DNA of 15,505 nucleotides from NCBI GenBank assembly GCA_045646845.1, contig JAZRLO010000017.1, forward strand, positions 1 to 15,505, read 5' to 3'. Below are positions 14,608 to 15,505 of this stretch, one piece after another. Below the pieces are notes generated by a model. The model did not search any database and was not told the DNA's origin. It worked only from the letters and a program-made list of their open reading frames with translations. Position numbers and translations under genes: made by a program. Position 1 is the first letter of the stretch. Each line of letters begins with the position of its first letter. Source of the stretch: HGM04593 sp045646845 (GTDB taxonomy: Bacteria > Bacteroidota > Bacteroidia > Bacteroidales > Bacteroidaceae).

Positions 14608-15505
14608 TCATCTGAACATTATTGAGAGTGAGAGTGTGTATGAACGCGCAAACGGATAATCGAGACCGCGCTCCATCTTTATGGTTGAAATGCGTGCAAG
14701 GTCATTCGTTGTAAAGTTCAAGGCCAACACGTCGATGTTTGCACGGCGCAAGTACTTGAAATCCTCACCGGTGAACCTGTAACCTACATTCAACGTCGCA
14801 AGCCTCACCTCATTGTCGTCCATTATGAATCGTGTGCTGGCCGGGGTATTGGCACCTGTAGGGCTGAATCCCACGTATGGTGTCACGTCACCGGGTTTCT
14901 CCCAACGTCCCTCACCGGCACGGTAGTCAAGGTTGTAAGCCACGTTCTGGTTCTCAATCTTGTCCACGAGAGTCTGGTTATACACCACGCCACCATATTT
15001 ATATGTAAAGCCGAGCGTGCAGGACAAATCCTTCCAGTTTATGCTTGAAGAGACGGTGCCGCTCACCTTCGGGTTCAAATCGCCCACGGCAACCTTGTCA
15101 TTCGCATTCCACACGAATGTCTTTGTTCCGTCACGCTTGAGGTATACCTCCTTGCCTGTTACGGGGTCAACGCCCAACGAGCGCACCACATAGAGCGTTG
15201 TTGTCGACTCACCTTCGCGGTACTGTGGCAATGGTGCACCAGCCGAAGCCATCTGCTTTTCATTTTCTTTCTTGAGATAATCGGAGAGTTTGCGTATCTT
15301 GTTCTTGTTTGCGTTGGCATTGGCATTGATTGTCCAGAAGAACTGCTTGCGCAGGTTCTGCACAGCAACAACGTTCAACGTCACATCGTAACCTTTGTTC
15401 TGCAACTCACCGGCATTCATTACCATAGTAGAGAAACCGGTTGAAGGAGCAAGGTCGTAGTTGGTGAGAAGTTCCTTTGTTATGTTATTGTAATAATTGA
15501 ATGTA
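14608..15505 (-). CDS. susC: SusC-type TonB-dependent outer-membrane transporter, C-terminal part
   Basis: The frame is open from the window edge to the TGA at 14608-14610, about 298 codons. The first visible residues include YYNNITKELLTNYDLAPSTGFSTM, then ELQNKGYDVTLN, matching the last third of SusC barrels. The end, YPFARSYTLSLSIMFR with a terminal aromatic-X-Arg, is the usual last strand of the beta-barrel. The plug domain, TonB box and signal lie outside the window. It is the first visible gene of the operon and overlaps the first possible susD start by four bases, so the two are coupled. SusC transports the ligand held by SusD using TonB energy. The operon promoter is not visible. Confidence 0.9.
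   Translation of the reverse strand, partial: TFNYYNNITKELLTNYDLAPSTGFSTMVMNAGELQNKGYDVTLNVVAVQNLRKQFFWTINANANANKNKIRKLSDYLKKENEKQMASAGAPLPQYREGESTTTLYVVRSLGVDPVTGKEVYLKRDGTKTFVWNANDKVAVGDLNPKVSGTVSSSINWKDLSCTLGFTYKYGGVVYNQTLVDKIENQNVAYNLDYRAGEGRWEKPGDVTPYVGFSPTGANTPASTRFIMDDNEVRLATLNVGYRFTGEDFKYLRRANIDVLALNFTTNDLARISTIKMERGLDYPFARSYTLSLSIMFR

Noticed and set aside
1..15505. CRISPR array, tRNA or rRNA genes
   Set aside because: I saw no regularly spaced repeats, no tRNA-like cloverleaf with a T-loop motif and no rRNA-like sequence.

Overview
The window looks like a chromosomal segment of a Bacteroidales bacterium (Bacteroides/Prevotella-like). The evidence is a SusC/SusD pair with DUF4843 and PKD-like lipoproteins, several DUF4369-thioredoxin proteins, a secreted protein with a type IX-style C-terminal tail, and promoters of the Bacteroidetes TTTG / TAnnTTTG type. 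I could run no searches, so family names come from recognisable motifs and architecture.

Left part (1-4108): AT-rich and accessory in character. The left edge holds a minus-strand promoter and a structured untranslated leader for a gene outside the window. Next, also on the minus strand, is a small replication module: a 67-residue NUMOD3-like protein followed by a replication-initiator-like protein split by a one-base frameshift, ending in a hairpin-rich stretch and a terminator. A solitary 480-residue Schlafen-AlbA_2 / GHKL-type ATP-binding protein with its own promoter comes next. The 3485-4108 gap is full of debris: a short open fragment, hairpins, repeats and a tandem duplication.

Middle (4109-6172, plus strand): a 687-residue secreted multidomain protein (Ig-like repeats, a ricin-like trefoil region, a sorting-type C-terminus) with a good terminator. 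It faces the large minus-strand operon across a 390-bp intergenic region rich in inverted repeats.

Right part (6567-15505, minus strand): one tightly packed operon entering from the right edge. The order is susC (C-terminal part only), susD, a DUF4843 lipoprotein, a PKD-like lipoprotein, then three exported DUF4369-thioredoxin (TlpA/ResA-like) proteins. Gaps are about 10-40 bp or small overlaps. SusC/SusD would import an unknown ligand across the outer membrane, the two lipoproteins are probable surface ligand-binding partners, and the three thioredoxin-fold proteins would act in the periplasm. No glycoside hydrolase, lyase or peptidase is visible, so the cargo cannot be read from the sequence. 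The last thioredoxin protein has a changed active site (CTKS instead of CxxC) and an extra CATC motif elsewhere, the most interesting protein-level feature here.
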